From Aeromicrobium sp. 9AM (GTDB lineage Bacteria > Actinomycetota > Actinomycetes > Propionibacteriales > Nocardioidaceae), in contig NZ_LR733304.1 of assembly GCF_902506105.1 (NCBI RefSeq), positions 2,863,832 to 2,927,831 on the forward strand: DNA of 64,000 nucleotides, read 5' to 3'. Numbering within the stretch: position 1 is the stretch's first letter; every line of letters begins with the position of its first letter. A program made the position numbers and the translations under genes. This document shows, piece by piece, positions 1-8,163 of the stretch. Below the pieces are notes generated by a model. The model worked only from the letters and a program-made list of their open reading frames with translations, searched no databases and had not been told where the DNA came from.

Positions 1-258
1 GCCGGTCGCCCGCTCGCTGAAGGGCAGGCCGAAGCGCTTGTACCAACCGGCCGAGCTCCAGACCTCGTCCGAGCCGGCGGCGTCGGCGATGTGGTTGTCC
101 TGCACCCGCATGAGGTGCCAGACGAGCCAGCCGATCGTGTTGGCGCCGGGCGCCACGCGCTGGCTGAGCTCAGCGGGTGAGAGGCCGTCGACGACCAGCG
201 CCGAGCCCTCGTTGATGCGACCGAACGCATCGACCATCAGGTCGGCTGGCGACGTCAT
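1..258 (-). CDS. DinB-like (DUF664-type) protein, partial
   Basis: The gene runs off the left edge; 86 residues from the N-terminus are visible. The sequence has a helix-rich DinB-like start and the segment NTIGWLVWHLMRVQDNHIAD, where the conserved His of WHL and the later QDNH fit the metal-binding four-helix DinB fold. Such proteins often act in mycothiol-linked thiol transfer or detoxification, but the substrate cannot be told here. Its ATG overlaps the stop of the upstream DUF4235 gene as ATGA, so the two are probably translationally coupled. Confidence 0.7.
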   Translation of the reverse strand, partial: MTSPADLMVDAFGRINEGSALVVDGLSPAELSQRVAPGANTIGWLVWHLMRVQDNHIADAAGSDEVWSSAGWYKRFGLPFSERATG

Positions 259-557
259 GAGCCCGGCCACTCACCGGTGGCGCGTTGGAACCCGCGCGCG
301 CCCTGTCGCTGGATGATCGCCTTGACGCCCGAGAAGATCGCGCCCTGCAGGAGCGCCGCGATCAGGATCTCCTTGAACGCGTACTCCGACTGCAACGGCG
401 TGGGCGGGTCAGAGTTGTCGCCGCGGCTCACGCGCTTCCAGATCTGCTTGAACAGCAGCGAGGCGATCAGGCCGCCGACGATCGAGCTGACGATGCCGAC
501 CGGGCGGTAGAGCAGCTTGGCGGACGTGCTGGGCTGTTGTGCGGCTGGCATACGCAT
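255..557 (-). CDS. DUF4235 family membrane protein
   Basis: A 100-residue protein with the DUF4235 layout: KLLYRPVGIVSSIVGGLIAS near the N-terminus (a Gly-rich membrane segment), FKQIWKRV, then a second hydrophobic stretch ALLQGAIFSGVKAIIQ and the closing RGARGF..TGEWPG-type motif. The family is common in Actinobacteria and has no assigned function. The start at 557 (MRM) is chosen; an ATG two codons downstream is also possible. It precedes the DinB-like gene with a 4-nt overlap. Confidence 0.8.
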   Translation of the reverse strand: MRMPAAQQPSTSAKLLYRPVGIVSSIVGGLIASLLFKQIWKRVSRGDNSDPPTPLQSEYAFKEILIAALLQGAIFSGVKAIIQRQGARGFQRATGEWPGS

Positions 558-650
558 CAGACCTTCGCGAAGACGTGTCGGGATGTCGGTGTGGTCGTGT
601 CATTCCTTTGTACACCGGGCGCGGCAACCCGGCGGGTGCGTCCGGAGTCG

Positions 651-935
651 TCAGCTGGCGACCTTGTGACCCGTCAGGGCCGCGCGTTCGCCCTCGGTCA
701 TGCCTCCCCAGACGCCGTACGGCTCCTGCACCGTCAGTGCGTGCTCGCGGCAGCGATCGATGACGGGGCACGTGAAGCACACCTTCTTGGCGTTCTGCTC
801 CCGGCGCTCGCGCTTGGCGCCGCGCTCGGCCTCAGGCGAGAAGAACACCTCGCTGTCGGCTCCCATGCAGGCACCTTGGTACTGCCACTCGTACGTCTCC
901 ATGAGCGGGAGGGGGAGTCTCTTGACGTTGACCAT
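651..935 (-). CDS. WhiB family iron-sulfur transcriptional regulator
   Basis: The protein carries the four-Cys WhiB signature: one Cys in YQGACMG, then CFTCPVIDRC, followed by EPYGVWGGMTEGER, the turn that contacts the sigma factor. These bind a [4Fe-4S] cluster and the regulator acts with the principal sigma factor. The spacing and EPYGVWGG turn look closest to the WhiB3/WhiD group, from memory only. The start at 935 (MVNVKRLPLP) is preferred; an in-frame ATG at 971 would add 12 residues. Confidence 0.85.
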   Translation of the reverse strand: MVNVKRLPLPLMETYEWQYQGACMGADSEVFFSPEAERGAKRERREQNAKKVCFTCPVIDRCREHALTVQEPYGVWGGMTEGERAALTGHKVAS

Positions 936-1039
936 GCGGGGGTATTGCCCCCAGGTTGCATTTTCAAACATCTGTGGGTGAGGTCTTTCTGCGCTGGTCA
1001 GACCGTTGCCGGGCGTACGGGCCGGATAGCCTGACCGGC

Positions 1040-1843
1040 ATGACAGAACCCCGTGTCCTCACTGAGATCGACGGCCCGATCGCGTACGTCTGGCTCAACC
1101 GCCCGGACAAGCTCAACGGCGTCGACCTCGAGCTCATCACCGAGCTGATCGCCGCCGCGGAGGCGCTCAGGGGCAACCGCGACATTCGCGCCGTGGTGCT
1201 GCAGGGCAAGGGTCGCTCGTTCTGCGCCGGCCTCGACTTCGCCGCGGCGTTCAAGGACAAGCGGCGGGTCGCCAGGTTCTTCTTCGCCGGGCCACGGACC
1301 GTCAACCAGTTCCAGAAGGTCACCCAGATCTGGCGGACCCTTCCGGTGCCGGTCATCGCGGTCGTCCAGGGGCATTGCTACGGGGCCGGCCTGCAGCTCG
1401 CGGCGGGCGCGGACTTCCGGTTCACGACGCCGGACGCCACGTGGTCGATCCTCGAGGCGAAGTGGGGCCTCGTGCCTGACATGGCGGGCACCGTCCCGTT
1501 CGGCGAGCTGCTCCCGGCCGACGTCGCGATGCGGCTGTCGATGACCGGCGAGTCCTTCACGGGCGAACGGGCCGCCGAGCTCGGCCTGGCGACGGAGGTC
1601 AGCGACGAGCCCCTGAAGGCAGCCCTCGCCCTCGTCGACCAGATCATCGAACGTTCGCCGGACTCGGTCGCGGCGACCAAGCAGCTGATCTACGGCAACC
1701 GTCATCGCGGCCTCCGCGGGGCGTACCGGCTCGAGCGCAAGCTGCAGGCGGCGATGTTCAAGTCGAAGAACACCACGATCGCCCGCAAGGCCGGCACGGC
1801 CAAGGAGACCCCGGTCTTCGGGCCCCGTACTTTCGGTTCCTAG
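1040..1843 (+). CDS. Enoyl-CoA hydratase/isomerase (crotonase) family protein
   Basis: A 267-residue crotonase-fold enzyme. NRPDKLNGVDLELI, GRSFCAGLDF (oxyanion-hole Gly) and QGHCYGAGLQLAAGADFRF mark the CoA-binding and active-site loops. It probably hydrates or isomerises acyl-CoA esters in the cytoplasm; substrate unknown. The ATG at 1040 is preferred over upstream in-frame starts because TAGCCT at 1027-1032 sits 7 nt before it, the leaderless-promoter spacing. Whether it serves the leucine pathway encoded 8 kb downstream cannot be told. Confidence 0.85.
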   Translation: MTEPRVLTEIDGPIAYVWLNRPDKLNGVDLELITELIAAAEALRGNRDIRAVVLQGKGRSFCAGLDFAAAFKDKRRVARFFFAGPRTVNQFQKVTQIWRTLPVPVIAVVQGHCYGAGLQLAAGADFRFTTPDATWSILEAKWGLVPDMAGTVPFGELLPADVAMRLSMTGESFTGERAAELGLATEVSDEPLKAALALVDQIIERSPDSVAATKQLIYGNRHRGLRGAYRLERKLQAAMFKSKNTTIARKAGTAKETPVFGPRTFGS

Positions 1844-1887
1844 CGACGATTTATAGGAGTGCGTGGGTCGTTGTTACTGTGGTCGGC

Positions 1888-2652
1888 GTGAGTGAAAAAG
1901 AGCCTTCCAAGAAGGTCGCCAACCAGTACGAGCGCAACTACGACTACACCAAGTACTGGGACAACCGCGACTACGAGAACGCCGCCGAGCACATCGCGAT
2001 CCGGCGACTGCTGAAGGGCAACCACTTCCGCAAGGCCGCCGACATCGGTGGCGGCTTCGGGCGCCTGTGCATCCTGCTGCGTACGTTCTCCGACGAGGTC
2101 ACGCTGGCCGAGCCGGCCGCGACCCAGCTCGAGGCGGCCAAGAAGGTGCTCGAGGGCACGGACATCAAGCAGGTCCAGATGCAGGCCGACGACCTCAAGT
2201 TCGAGGACGGCGAGCTCGACCTCATCACGATGGTCCGGGTCATGCACCACCTGCCTGACCCGACGGCGGAGTTCGCCGAGATCTCGCGCGTGCTCGCGCC
2301 GGGTGGCACCGCGATCATCGAGGTCGCCAACTACGGCCACTTCAAGAACCGTCGCCGGCACAAGAAGGAAGGCACCCCGCTGCCGACCGAGCCGGTCAAC
2401 ATCCGCAAGACCAAGGCCGATGAGCCCGACGCGATCGCGTTCGTCAACCACAACATCGACACCGTCGTGGGTCAGCTCGGCGCCGCCGGGCTCAAGCTCG
2501 AGAACAAGCTCTCAGTGTCCAACCTGCGCAGCCAGACCCTCAAGCGGGCCTTGCCGACCAGCGCGATGCTGGCGGCCGAGCGTCTCACACAGCGTCGTCT
2601 GGCGCGCAGCAACTTCGGGCCGAGCATCTTCCTCAAGCTCCGCAAGCCCTGA
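1888..2652 (+). CDS. Class I SAM-dependent methyltransferase
   Basis: A 254-residue Rossmann-fold methyltransferase. Motif I is AADIGGGFGRL (about residue 46), with an acidic residue after the second strand (VTLAEPA) and motif IV-like DLITMVRVMHHLPDP, as in the Methyltransf_11 group. The substrate is not evident. GTG at 1888 is taken as the start: TACTGT at 1875-1880 lies 7 nt upstream. A GTG three codons earlier (1879) overlaps that -10 and is less likely. Confidence 0.8.
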   Translation: MSEKEPSKKVANQYERNYDYTKYWDNRDYENAAEHIAIRRLLKGNHFRKAADIGGGFGRLCILLRTFSDEVTLAEPAATQLEAAKKVLEGTDIKQVQMQADDLKFEDGELDLITMVRVMHHLPDPTAEFAEISRVLAPGGTAIIEVANYGHFKNRRRHKKEGTPLPTEPVNIRKTKADEPDAIAFVNHNIDTVVGQLGAAGLKLENKLSVSNLRSQTLKRALPTSAMLAAERLTQRRLARSNFGPSIFLKLRKP

Positions 2653-2668
2653 CGCAGTCGGCTGGCTC

Positions 2669-2941
2669 CTAGGCGGAGGCGAAGCGGGCGGCGGAACGCG
2701 CCTTGGCCTTGGCGGCCTCGACCTCGCGGTCCTTGGGTGGCGCGGTCGTCACCAGGTCCTCGAGGAGATGCCCCGTGATGTGGGCGATCTCCGCGACGGC
2801 GCGGTTGAACGCCTCCTCATTGGCCTTGGAGGGCTTGGACGCCCCGCTGATCTTGCGTACGTACTGCAGCGCGGCGGCCTGCACCTCGTCGTTGGTGGCG
2901 GCGGGCTCGAAGTTGTGCAGGGTACGAATGTTGCGGCACAT
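2669..2941 (-). CDS. DUF2277 domain-containing protein
   Basis: A 90-residue protein beginning MCRNIRTLHNFEP and continuing with the AALQYVRKISG..KPS segment characteristic of DUF2277, a small family of unknown function. It is convergent with the methyltransferase. A -10 like TAGGGT (minus strand, 2953-2948) lies 6 nt upstream of the ATG, suggesting leaderless expression. Confidence 0.85.
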   Translation of the reverse strand: MCRNIRTLHNFEPAATNDEVQAAALQYVRKISGASKPSKANEEAFNRAVAEIAHITGHLLEDLVTTAPPKDREVEAAKAKARSAARFASA

Positions 2942-2982
2942 GCCTCAACCCTAGAACTCCGAGCCCGCCTCCGACAGTCCTG

Positions 2983-4107
2983 CTAGCTCTCTTCCCACCA
3001 GTCGCGCGCGGCGTCGGCGCTGTCGGTGTAGTCGGCGAAGACGCCGTCGAGGCCGGCCTCGAAGAACGTCTTGAGCTCGCCGAAGATGTCGCCCTTGGTG
3101 TTCGGATCGGTCCCGTCGCGGAAGTCGGCCGGCAGGAACTGGTTCTCGTCGCGGAACGTGTAGGCGACGACCTTGAGCCCGGCCCGGTGCGCATCCTTGA
3201 CCAACGGAGTCGGTGTCGTCAGGAACCCCTGGGCGTCACGCGGGATGATGCTGTTCTTCTCCGGACCGAGCCAGCTGGCGTACGTCGCCACGTCGCGCAG
3301 ACCGGCCGGCGTCATCAGGTCGGCGTACGTGCGGGGGTTGCCGGCGGCGGTGAAGTCGTACGGCGCGCCCGTTGCCGAGGTCAGCTGGACGAGCGGGACG
3401 CGGGTCTGCCGGGCGAGCTGTCGCAGGTTCGACACCTCGAACGACTGGATGACGACCTTGCCGTGCCGTGAGTTGCGCCCGGCCTTGGTCAGCGACCGCA
3501 GGAGCGGCTTCTCCAGCGGGAGGCCGATCGACCGGAAGTAGGTCGGGTGCTTGGTCTCCGGCGCGACACCGATCGCCCGGCCGCGCTTGTGGCTCTCGGA
3601 GTTGGCGAGCGCGAGGACCTCGTCGAACGTCGGGATCTCGTAGCGGCCGTCGTACCGGGTGTTGCCGGGGCGCACGGCTGGCAGTCGCTCCTTGGCGCGC
3701 AGCGTCTTGAGCTCCTTGAGGGTGAAGTCCTCGGTGAACCAGCCGGTCTCGGCGATGCCGTCGACGGTCTTGGTCGTCTTGCGCTGCGCGAACTCCGGGT
3801 GGTCGGCGACGTCCGTCGTGCCGCTGATCTCGTTCTCGTGCCGGGCGACCAGCACGCCGTCCTTGGTGCTGACGAGGTCGGGCTCGATGTAGTCGGCGCC
3901 GAGCTTGATCGCCAGGGCGTACGCGGCGAGGGTGTGCTCGGGCCGGTAGCCGGAGGCGCCGCGGTGCGCGAACACCGTGACGGCCTGGTGATGTGTCTTG
4001 GCGGGTGCCTTCTCGGCGGCGGTCGCGGGTACGGCGACGGCTCCGGTGGCGATGGCGGCGACGCCGAAGGCGTGCGCCGTGCGGCGGACGTACGGATGAA
4101 GTGTCAT
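2983..4107 (-). CDS. Secreted glycerophosphodiester phosphodiesterase
   Basis: A 374-residue GDPD-fold enzyme with an N-terminal signal sequence (hydrophobic AHAFGVAAIATGAVAVPATA). Active-site motifs are FAHRGASGYRPEHT (catalytic His, Arg, Glu) and GADYIEPDLVSTKDGVLVARHE; the C-terminal GLDGVFADYTD is also typical. It hydrolyses glycerophosphodiesters to glycerol-3-phosphate outside the membrane. The ATG at 4107 gives a proper signal peptide. A small inverted-repeat element begins 63 bp upstream and may have altered its promoter. Confidence 0.9.
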   Translation of the reverse strand: MTLHPYVRRTAHAFGVAAIATGAVAVPATAAEKAPAKTHHQAVTVFAHRGASGYRPEHTLAAYALAIKLGADYIEPDLVSTKDGVLVARHENEISGTTDVADHPEFAQRKTTKTVDGIAETGWFTEDFTLKELKTLRAKERLPAVRPGNTRYDGRYEIPTFDEVLALANSESHKRGRAIGVAPETKHPTYFRSIGLPLEKPLLRSLTKAGRNSRHGKVVIQSFEVSNLRQLARQTRVPLVQLTSATGAPYDFTAAGNPRTYADLMTPAGLRDVATYASWLGPEKNSIIPRDAQGFLTTPTPLVKDAHRAGLKVVAYTFRDENQFLPADFRDGTDPNTKGDIFGELKTFFEAGLDGVFADYTDSADAARDWWEES

Positions 4108-4170
4108 GCCACCGAGTCCAGGGGCGGCGAGTGACGTACGCGTGCACGTGGTGCCGCCGGCCGGTGAACG

Positions 4171-4341
4171 TCTAGGGCATGTCTGCCAATTCACGGCCGG
4201 GGTGCGCGGCCCCGCATCCCGCCCGGCGGCGTTATCGTCGGTCGCCGCACAACCCCGGTGCGCCTCCCCCCTCTGCCTTGCCGGATCGGGCCCGGATGCC
4301 ACGCACCCTCATCGACCGCCAATTGGCAGACATGCCCTAGA
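4171..4341. mobile_element. MITE-like element with perfect 21-bp terminal inverted repeats
   Basis: Positions 4171-4191 and 4321-4341 are exact inverted copies: the left arm contains CTAGGGCATGTCTGCCAATT and the right arm is its reverse complement. The 129-bp interior has no credible gene. Each end carries CTAG (4172-4175 and 4337-4340), consistent with a 4-bp target duplication as made by some IS5-type elements. The right CTAG contains the stop codon of the tetR gene. The size and lack of an ORF suggest a non-autonomous element; the parent is not in the window. Confidence 0.75.
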
Positions 4342-4864
4342 GGACGTCGAGGCGTTTCAGCACGGCGCGGACGTGCTTGAGGGCATTCTTCTCGGTTAGC
4401 CCCGTGGTGTCGTCGAAGTAGAGGCCGTCGCCGATCAGCTGGATCGTGCGGGCGAGCGACTCGTCACCGAGGTGCTCGCGCAGCACCGTGAACCAGCCCT
4501 CGCGGAGATCAGCCAGCGCCGCGGCTGCGCGGGAGTCGTTCTCCTGGGCGATGCGGCCGGCCGCGATGAGCGCCCGGTCGAAGTTGCTGCCGGTGTTGAC
4601 CGAGGTCGCGAGATAGAACTCGACCGGACCCTTCTTGGCGGTACGCATCTTGGCCACGTCGGCCTCGCCCTGCTCACGGAGCCGGGTCAGCATGCCCTCG
4701 ACGAGCTCGTCCTTGCTGTGGAAGTGATAGAGGAGTCCGCCCTTGGACACCTCGGCCTCCGCGGCCACCGCATCGAGGGTTGCCGCGCGGCTGCCGGCCG
4801 TCACGAGAAGGGTCTCGAAAGCATCGAGCAGACGATCGCGCGTCGAACGCTCGGTGGCCACCAT
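4337..4864 (-). CDS. TetR family transcriptional regulator
   Basis: A 175-residue regulator with an N-terminal TetR helix-turn-helix (STRDRLLDAFETLL.. TLDAVAAEAEVSKGGLLYHFHSKDELV) and a ligand-binding C-terminal domain of the TetR_C type. It is divergent from the MFS exporter gene, which it probably represses through the palindrome at 4915-4930. The ATG at 4864 is preceded by TAAGGT (minus strand, 4876-4871) at 6 nt, supporting leaderless translation from there. Its stop lies in the CTAG that bounds the neighbouring inverted-repeat element. Confidence 0.9.
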   Translation of the reverse strand: MVATERSTRDRLLDAFETLLVTAGSRAATLDAVAAEAEVSKGGLLYHFHSKDELVEGMLTRLREQGEADVAKMRTAKKGPVEFYLATSVNTGSNFDRALIAAGRIAQENDSRAAAALADLREGWFTVLREHLGDESLARTIQLIGDGLYFDDTTGLTEKNALKHVRAVLKRLDVL

Positions 4865-4907
4865 GCGCACACCTTAACGGAGAGGAATATCACGGCCTCT
4901 CGGCTCG

Positions 4908-4934
4908 TTGACTGTACCGTCTGGACGGTATAGT
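4908..4934 (+). promoter_or_regulatory. Promoter with TetR operator for the MFS exporter
   Basis: TTGACT (4908-4913) and TATAGT (4929-4934) form a promoter with a short 15-bp spacer. A near-perfect palindrome TACCGTC-TG-GACGGTA (4915-4930) fills the spacer and the start of the -10, so a bound TetR dimer would block polymerase. It lies between the divergent tetR and MFS genes. Confidence 0.7.
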
Positions 4935-4964
4935 TGGACCGTTCCGAAACGAGAGGAGGCCCCC

Positions 4965-6491
4965 ATGACCACGATCGACCCGCGCTACCGCGCCGAGCAG
5001 CTGGATGCGCCCCGAGCAGGACTGCGTGAGTGGTTGGCTCTGGGCGTCCTCATGCTGCCGGTTCTCCTGACCTCGATCGACAACACCGTGCTGAGCTTCG
5101 CGCTCCCGCAGGTCAGCACGGCGCTGCACCCGACCGGCGAGCAGCTGCTCTGGCTCGTCGACATCTATCCCCTGATGCTGGCCGGCCTGCTGGTCGCGAT
5201 GGGCAGCCTCGGCGACCGCATCGGCCGCCGCCGGTTGCTCCTGATCGGTGCCGTCGGGTTCGGTGTCGCATCGGTGTGCGCCGCGTTCAGTCCGAGCGCC
5301 GAGGCGCTGTTCGCCTCGCGCGCGCTGCTCGGTGTGTTCGGCGCGACCCTGATGCCGTCGACGCTGTCGCTGATCCGCAACATCTTCACGCACGGCGACG
5401 ACCGCCGGCTCGCGATCGCGACCTGGGCGGCCATGTTCGCCGGCGGCGCCGCACTTGGCCCGGTCGTGGGCGGCTGGCTGCTCGAGCACTTCTGGTGGGG
5501 CTCGGTGTTCTTCATCAACGTCCCGATCATCGCTATCTTCCTGGTCGCCGCGGTCCTGCTGCTGCCGGAGTCGCGCGACCCACGGCCCGGACGCATCGAC
5601 CTGATCAGCATCGTGCTGTCGATGACGGCGATGCTGCCATTCGTGTTCGGCATCAAGCAGGCCGCCGAGCACGGCCTGAGCGACCCGGCGATGATCGGAT
5701 TCGGCATCGGCATCGCCAGCGGTGTGCTGTTCGTACGACGGCAGCATCGCCTCGTCGACCCGTTGATCGACATGACCCTGTTCTCCGACCGGGTCTTCAG
5801 CGGCGCGATCGTCGCCAACCTGTTGAGCCTCATGGGCTATGCCGGCTTCGTCTACTTCGCTGCGCAGTTCCTGCAGCTCGTGGTCGGCCTCTCCCCGTTG
5901 TCGGCGGCGACGGTCCTGCTGCCGGGCCTGCTGGTCACGGTCATCGCAGGCTTCGCGGCGGTCCGCCTCGTGCGGCACTTCCCGGCGCGGGTACTGGTGG
6001 CCGGCAGCTTCGGCCTGTCCGCGGCCGGCTATGCCATCGCGGCGTTCATCGGCACGCCGTCGACGATGTCGATCATGATCGCCTTCGCCGTGCTGGGCCT
6101 CGGCATCGGCCTGGCCGAGACCCTGACCAACGACCTCATGCTGTCGAGCGTCCCGCCCTACAAGGCCGGTGCCGCCTCGGCGATCTCCGAGACCGCGTAC
6201 GAGGTGGGTGCCGTGCTGGGCACGGCGGTGCTCGGCAGCATCCTGACCTCGACCTATCGCTCGCACCTGACGATCCCGGCGGTTGCCCAGTGGGGCGAGA
6301 ACGACTCGTCGTTCGAGACCTTGGGCGGGACCGTGGAGTACGCGAAGTTCTATCCCAACGGTGTCGGTGAGTCGATGCTGCGCTCGGCGCACGAGGCCTT
6401 CGACCTCGGCGTGCAGCTCACCTCAGCGACCGCGATCGTCGTCGCCCTCGCCGCTGCCCTGGTGTCCTGGCGGACTCTCAAGGGTGCCTGA
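4965..6491 (+). CDS. MFS transporter, DHA2 (EmrB/QacA) drug exporter type
   Basis: A 508-residue protein with about 14 hydrophobic segments. Motif A is GSLGDRIGRRRLL after TM2, and LTSIDNTVLSFALPQVSTAL in TM1 is the DHA2 signature. It is expected to export drugs or toxic compounds by proton antiport. GAGAGGAGG at 4951-4959 is a strong ribosome binding site for the ATG at 4965. Its control by the divergent TetR is inferred from the operator in the shared promoter. Confidence 0.88.
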   Translation: MTTIDPRYRAEQLDAPRAGLREWLALGVLMLPVLLTSIDNTVLSFALPQVSTALHPTGEQLLWLVDIYPLMLAGLLVAMGSLGDRIGRRRLLLIGAVGFGVASVCAAFSPSAEALFASRALLGVFGATLMPSTLSLIRNIFTHGDDRRLAIATWAAMFAGGAALGPVVGGWLLEHFWWGSVFFINVPIIAIFLVAAVLLLPESRDPRPGRIDLISIVLSMTAMLPFVFGIKQAAEHGLSDPAMIGFGIGIASGVLFVRRQHRLVDPLIDMTLFSDRVFSGAIVANLLSLMGYAGFVYFAAQFLQLVVGLSPLSAATVLLPGLLVTVIAGFAAVRLVRHFPARVLVAGSFGLSAAGYAIAAFIGTPSTMSIMIAFAVLGLGIGLAETLTNDLMLSSVPPYKAGAASAISETAYEVGAVLGTAVLGSILTSTYRSHLTIPAVAQWGENDSSFETLGGTVEYAKFYPNGVGESMLRSAHEAFDLGVQLTSATAIVVALAAALVSWRTLKGA

Positions 6492-6514
6492 CCTCTGATC
6501 GGTGGTTGACGTGC

Positions 6515-6600
6515 GGAGGCCGTCCGCGGCCGATGGGGGCACCTCCCGCGAGCGCTAGCGAGTGGGGACTCGAAACCACAGTGGTTTCGAGGCTTCGCTC
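6515..6600. repeat. Divergent copy of the CCTAGGGAGG repeat family plus hairpin
   Basis: GGAGGCCGTCCGCGGCCGA at 6515-6533 resembles the 31-bp repeat found intact at 14468, 19379 and 21790. It is followed by GAGCGCTAGCGAG and a hairpin CGAAACCAC-AGTGGTTTCG around 6571-6590 that could end the MFS transcript. The 128-bp gap between the two flanking genes consists largely of this repeat. Confidence 0.5.
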
Positions 6601-6619
6601 GCAGAGCTCGCTACGCACC

Positions 6620-7153
6620 TCAACCACCGGTGGCGACGAAGCCTTGCGCCTTGCTCGCTGAGGTGTCGAGGCTGTCGCCGAGCTTGCCGAGGGCGGCGCC
6701 GACGTTGCCGAGGATCTCGGCGAGGCCGACCAGGTCGTCCGCGAGGCCGCCGAGACCCGAGGTCGTCTCGCGGATGGTCTTGGCGGCGCCCCCGAGCTGC
6801 TTCGCCGGGCCGCCCATCATCGGGACCTTCTCGACGTCGTCAGCGGCATCGGCGACGAACTTCGCGACGCTCGTGAGGTTGTCGGCGATCGAGCCCAAGG
6901 TCGTGGCGCTGCTGCCCAGTCGCGTCGTGGCGCCCGACTTGCCGTCCTCGCCGATCAAGGCGAGCCCGGCGGCTCGAGCCTGGTTGCCGGCCTCGGAGAG
7001 GCCACTGGCGAGCGTACGGATGAAGTCGGGGATCTCCTTGGCGAGCTTGGCGCTGTTGGCCAGGTCATCCTTGTTGTCCCACACCAGGTCGACGACCTGT
7101 TGCACCTTCTTGATGTCGAGGCTGCCGCCGAGCAGCTTGCCGAGGTTGACCAT
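6620..7153 (-). CDS. Hypothetical helical protein
   Basis: A 177-residue protein I do not recognise. It begins MVNLGKLLGGSLDIKKVQQVVDLV and is rich in Ala, Gly, Leu and Asp with heptad-like spacing (GSIADNLTSVAKFVADAADDVEKV), suggesting long amphipathic helices. There is no signal peptide, Cys or clear catalytic motif. It lies downstream of and convergent with the MFS gene. Confidence 0.65.
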   Translation of the reverse strand: MVNLGKLLGGSLDIKKVQQVVDLVWDNKDDLANSAKLAKEIPDFIRTLASGLSEAGNQARAAGLALIGEDGKSGATTRLGSSATTLGSIADNLTSVAKFVADAADDVEKVPMMGGPAKQLGGAAKTIRETTSGLGGLADDLVGLAEILGNVGAALGKLGDSLDTSASKAQGFVATGG

Positions 7154-7185
7154 GGTGCACTCCTGTCAGTCGCCGTGACAGCACC

Positions 7186-8091
7186 CTAGGCGACGGGCGG
7201 GAACAGGTCCTCGAGCTCGCGGTGCACGTGCAGGCGAGCCGGGTTCTCCCGGCTGGAGGCCCGCCAGAGCGAGGCGACCCGGCGCGTCGGTGTGGGGTCG
7301 ACGACTGGCACGGCCCGGACGCGCGGCGACAGCGACTCCCGGCCGAGTCGCGGGACCAGCGCCACCGCGACGCCGTGCTCGACCATCGCTGCGTGCGTCG
7401 AGTAGGACCCGTCGAAGTAGCGCATGTCGGGCCGGACCCCGTGCATCGCGAACATGTGCACGAGCCAGTCGTGGCAGATCGTGCCCGCCGGGGTCGTGAT
7501 CCAGCGCTCGTGCACCAGGTCCATCGGGGTGACCGAGTCGCGCAGGCTCAAGGGGTGGTTCCACGGCAGCAGCACGTCGGCACGGTCGACGTGCACCTCG
7601 TGCTGCTCGAGGGTCGTCGGCACCTCGAGCGGCATCGTGCTCCAGTCGTGCACGATCGACAGGTCGGTGCCGCCGCGTTCGACCAGCGTGACGGCCTCGC
7701 GCGGGTCGACCTCGAGCACCGTGACGTCGAGGTCGGGAGCGGTCGCCCGCACCCGCGCCACCAGGGGCGCCACGATGCCACGCGATGCCGTCGAGAACGA
7801 GGCGATCCGGAACGTGCCGCGCAGCTCCTCGGCGCCACCGACGGCGATGTTCTCGACCTGCTCCAGATCGGCGAGCAGGAGCCTCCCCCGCTCGGCGAGC
7901 AACCGGCCGCGCTCGGTGAGTATGACGCTGCGGCCGACGCGCTCCAGCATCGGCGACCGGCTCTGCCGCTCGAGCTTCTTGATCTGCTGCGAGACCGCCG
8001 ATGGCGTGAAGTCGAGCGCTGATGCCGCCGACACGATGCTCCCGTGGTCGCGTACGGCGATCAGTGCACGCAGCGCGCCCAGGTCGATCAT
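7186..8091 (-). CDS. LysR family transcriptional regulator
   Basis: A 301-residue LysR-type regulator. The N-terminal winged helix is MIDLGALRALIAVRDHGSIV..ALDFTPSAVSQQIKKLE, followed by a periplasmic-binding-protein-like effector domain. It is divergent from the EamA transporter and probably regulates it. The ATG at 8091 begins the standard LysR N-terminus; upstream in-frame sequence belongs to the promoter region. Confidence 0.9.
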   Translation of the reverse strand: MIDLGALRALIAVRDHGSIVSAASALDFTPSAVSQQIKKLERQSRSPMLERVGRSVILTERGRLLAERGRLLLADLEQVENIAVGGAEELRGTFRIASFSTASRGIVAPLVARVRATAPDLDVTVLEVDPREAVTLVERGGTDLSIVHDWSTMPLEVPTTLEQHEVHVDRADVLLPWNHPLSLRDSVTPMDLVHERWITTPAGTICHDWLVHMFAMHGVRPDMRYFDGSYSTHAAMVEHGVAVALVPRLGRESLSPRVRAVPVVDPTPTRRVASLWRASSRENPARLHVHRELEDLFPPVA

Positions 8092-8139
8092 GAAGCAACT
8101 GTACGCTGTTTCATGCAGAGACCGTCGTTGGTGCTTCAT
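8090..8139. promoter_or_regulatory. Candidate LysR binding site between divergent genes
   Basis: ATGAAGCA (8090-8097) and TGCTTCAT (8132-8139) are perfect 8-bp inverted copies in the 72-bp gap between the LysR gene and the EamA gene. A half-like GTTTCATG lies between them. Placement fits dual control of both genes, but the LysR T-N11-A box is not obvious. Confidence 0.4.
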
Positions 8140-8163
8140 GGTTGAGCGAGAGACACTGAGGAC

